Part shown: one piece after another, positions 5,264 to 5,696 of the stretch
Layout of the letters: each line of letters opens with the position of its first letter
Numbering within the stretch: the stretch's first letter is position 1
NCBI GenBank assembly: GCA_019417125.1
Contig: DXVZ01000189.1
Span: 1-5,696 of the forward strand
Length of the DNA stretch: 5,696 bases
Direction: 5' to 3'
Origin: Phascolarctobacterium sp.
GTDB lineage: Bacteria; Bacillota; Negativicutes; Acidaminococcales; Acidaminococcaceae
Notes under the pieces: model-generated
What the model saw: only the letters and a program-made list of their open reading frames with translations
What the model was told of the DNA's origin: nothing
Database searches by the model: none
Position numbers and translations under genes: made by a program

Positions 5264-5295
5264 ACCTGACAATAAAGTATACTTTTTAGTCAGGT
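5264..5295. promoter_or_regulatory. 32-bp extended palindrome, operator copy 2
   Basis: The core AAAGTATACTTT (5274-5285) is flanked symmetrically by ACCTGAC (5264-5270) and GTCAGGT (5289-5295), exact reverse complements, with only the intervening three bases on each side imperfect. The dyad centre, 5279.5, is exactly 105 bp from the centre of copy 1 (5174.5). It ends 12 bases before the GGAG at 5308-5311. In RNA it would also form a strong hairpin just before the ribosome binding site. No T-run follows, so it is not a terminator. Confidence 0.55.
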
Positions 5296-5325
5296 TGTAA
5301 AAAGATTGGAGAAATTAATTTTATT

Positions 5326-5696
5326 ATGCTAATAAACAAATTATTATTTAAATTACCAAAAGAAAATCGCAAAATTGAACTTATATCAAATATAAAACGA
5401 AATTGGTATTTACCAATTTCAGCAATAGCATTTTTCTCATTAAGTTCAACACTGACAGTTGGTTATTTTATAGGTGTAATTTTAGCTTTTTTTATGGCTT
5501 TTATAGTTTCTTCTCAAATTTCATCAATTAAAAATTATATCAAGCAAAATAAGATATGGCTTCAAATATTATCTGCGTTAACAGCAATTGGAATTTGTTG
5601 GTGCGCTAAAATATCTTTTTGTACAAAATGGATATTATCACCTAAAACACAAGCATTATCGCTATATATCCCAAATGCACTATATATAATGGCTGT
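5326..5696 (+). CDS. Hypothetical integral membrane protein, partial (runs off the window)
   Basis: An open frame begins at ATG 5326 and stays open for 123 codons to the window edge. I do not recognise the family. The visible part has a basic, amphipathic N-terminus (residues 1-26, rich in Lys and Arg), a long hydrophobic block (about 28-63, enough for one or two membrane passes), a basic loop (about 65-76), another membrane segment (about 77-94), and the start of a further one after 110. A GGAG (5308-5311) lies 14 bases upstream, farther than usual; a rarer in-frame ATT start at 5314 or 5323 is possible, and an in-frame stop at 5287 bounds the frame. G+C is about 26% by my count, with ATA, TTA and AAA codons prominent, quite unlike the five genes before it, suggesting separate origin. 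A role in surface polysaccharide or export is a guess only. Confidence 0.65.
   Translation, partial: MLINKLLFKLPKENRKIELISNIKRNWYLPISAIAFFSLSSTLTVGYFIGVILAFFMAFIVSSQISSIKNYIKQNKIWLQILSALTAIGICWCAKISFCTKWILSPKTQALSLYIPNALYIMA

Noticed and set aside
5089..5325. Small toxin or antitoxin gene associated with the palindromes
   Set aside because: No open frame with start codon and ribosome binding site is present on either strand of this spacer.

Overview
The window reads as chromosomal DNA from an anaerobic Firmicute. Gene content and protein style suggest a Negativicutes member, perhaps Phascolarctobacterium-like, but that is inference from remembered protein families and no marker gene is present. 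All five complete genes and the partial sixth lie on the + strand. The first five are roughly half G+C; the flanking spacers and the last gene are very A+T-rich.

Layout. Positions 1-424 hold no gene. They contain an A+T-rich stretch, a long imperfect inverted repeat (103-248) with an adjacent hairpin (260-286) that look like a dispersed intergenic repeat, and a strong promoter (364-392) overlaid by three GTTAAC motifs. Next come a small ECF S-component-like membrane protein (425-916), a short DtxR/MntR-family metal-dependent regulator (1010-1393), an intrinsic terminator, and a CbiK-type sirohydrochlorin cobaltochelatase (1472-2428, TTG start). After a 181-base spacer with its own promoter come a DcuC-family C4-dicarboxylate transporter (2610-3983), a second tight terminator, and a membrane-dipeptidase-family (M19) metallopeptidase (4050-4997), closed by a strong terminator. 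The remaining spacer (5089-5325) holds a nested stem and two copies of a perfect 12-bp palindrome exactly 105 bp apart. It leads into an A+T-rich (about 26% G+C) membrane-protein gene that runs off the window.

How the genes may work together. The first three genes look like a metal/tetrapyrrole unit: a possible small-molecule importer subunit, a metal-sensing repressor whose operator may be the GTTAAC dyad over the first promoter, and the chelatase that puts cobalt (or iron) into sirohydrochlorin. DcuC handles C4-dicarboxylates such as succinate or fumarate. In succinate-to-propionate fermenters the B12-dependent methylmalonyl-CoA mutase would link cobalt chelation to succinate use, but that link is inferred from context only.

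The least explained parts are the operator-like dyad at 375-426, the two terminators placed directly before downstream genes with almost no room for a promoter, and the palindrome-bearing spacer at 5089-5325. I see no clear evidence for a wholly new multi-gene system.
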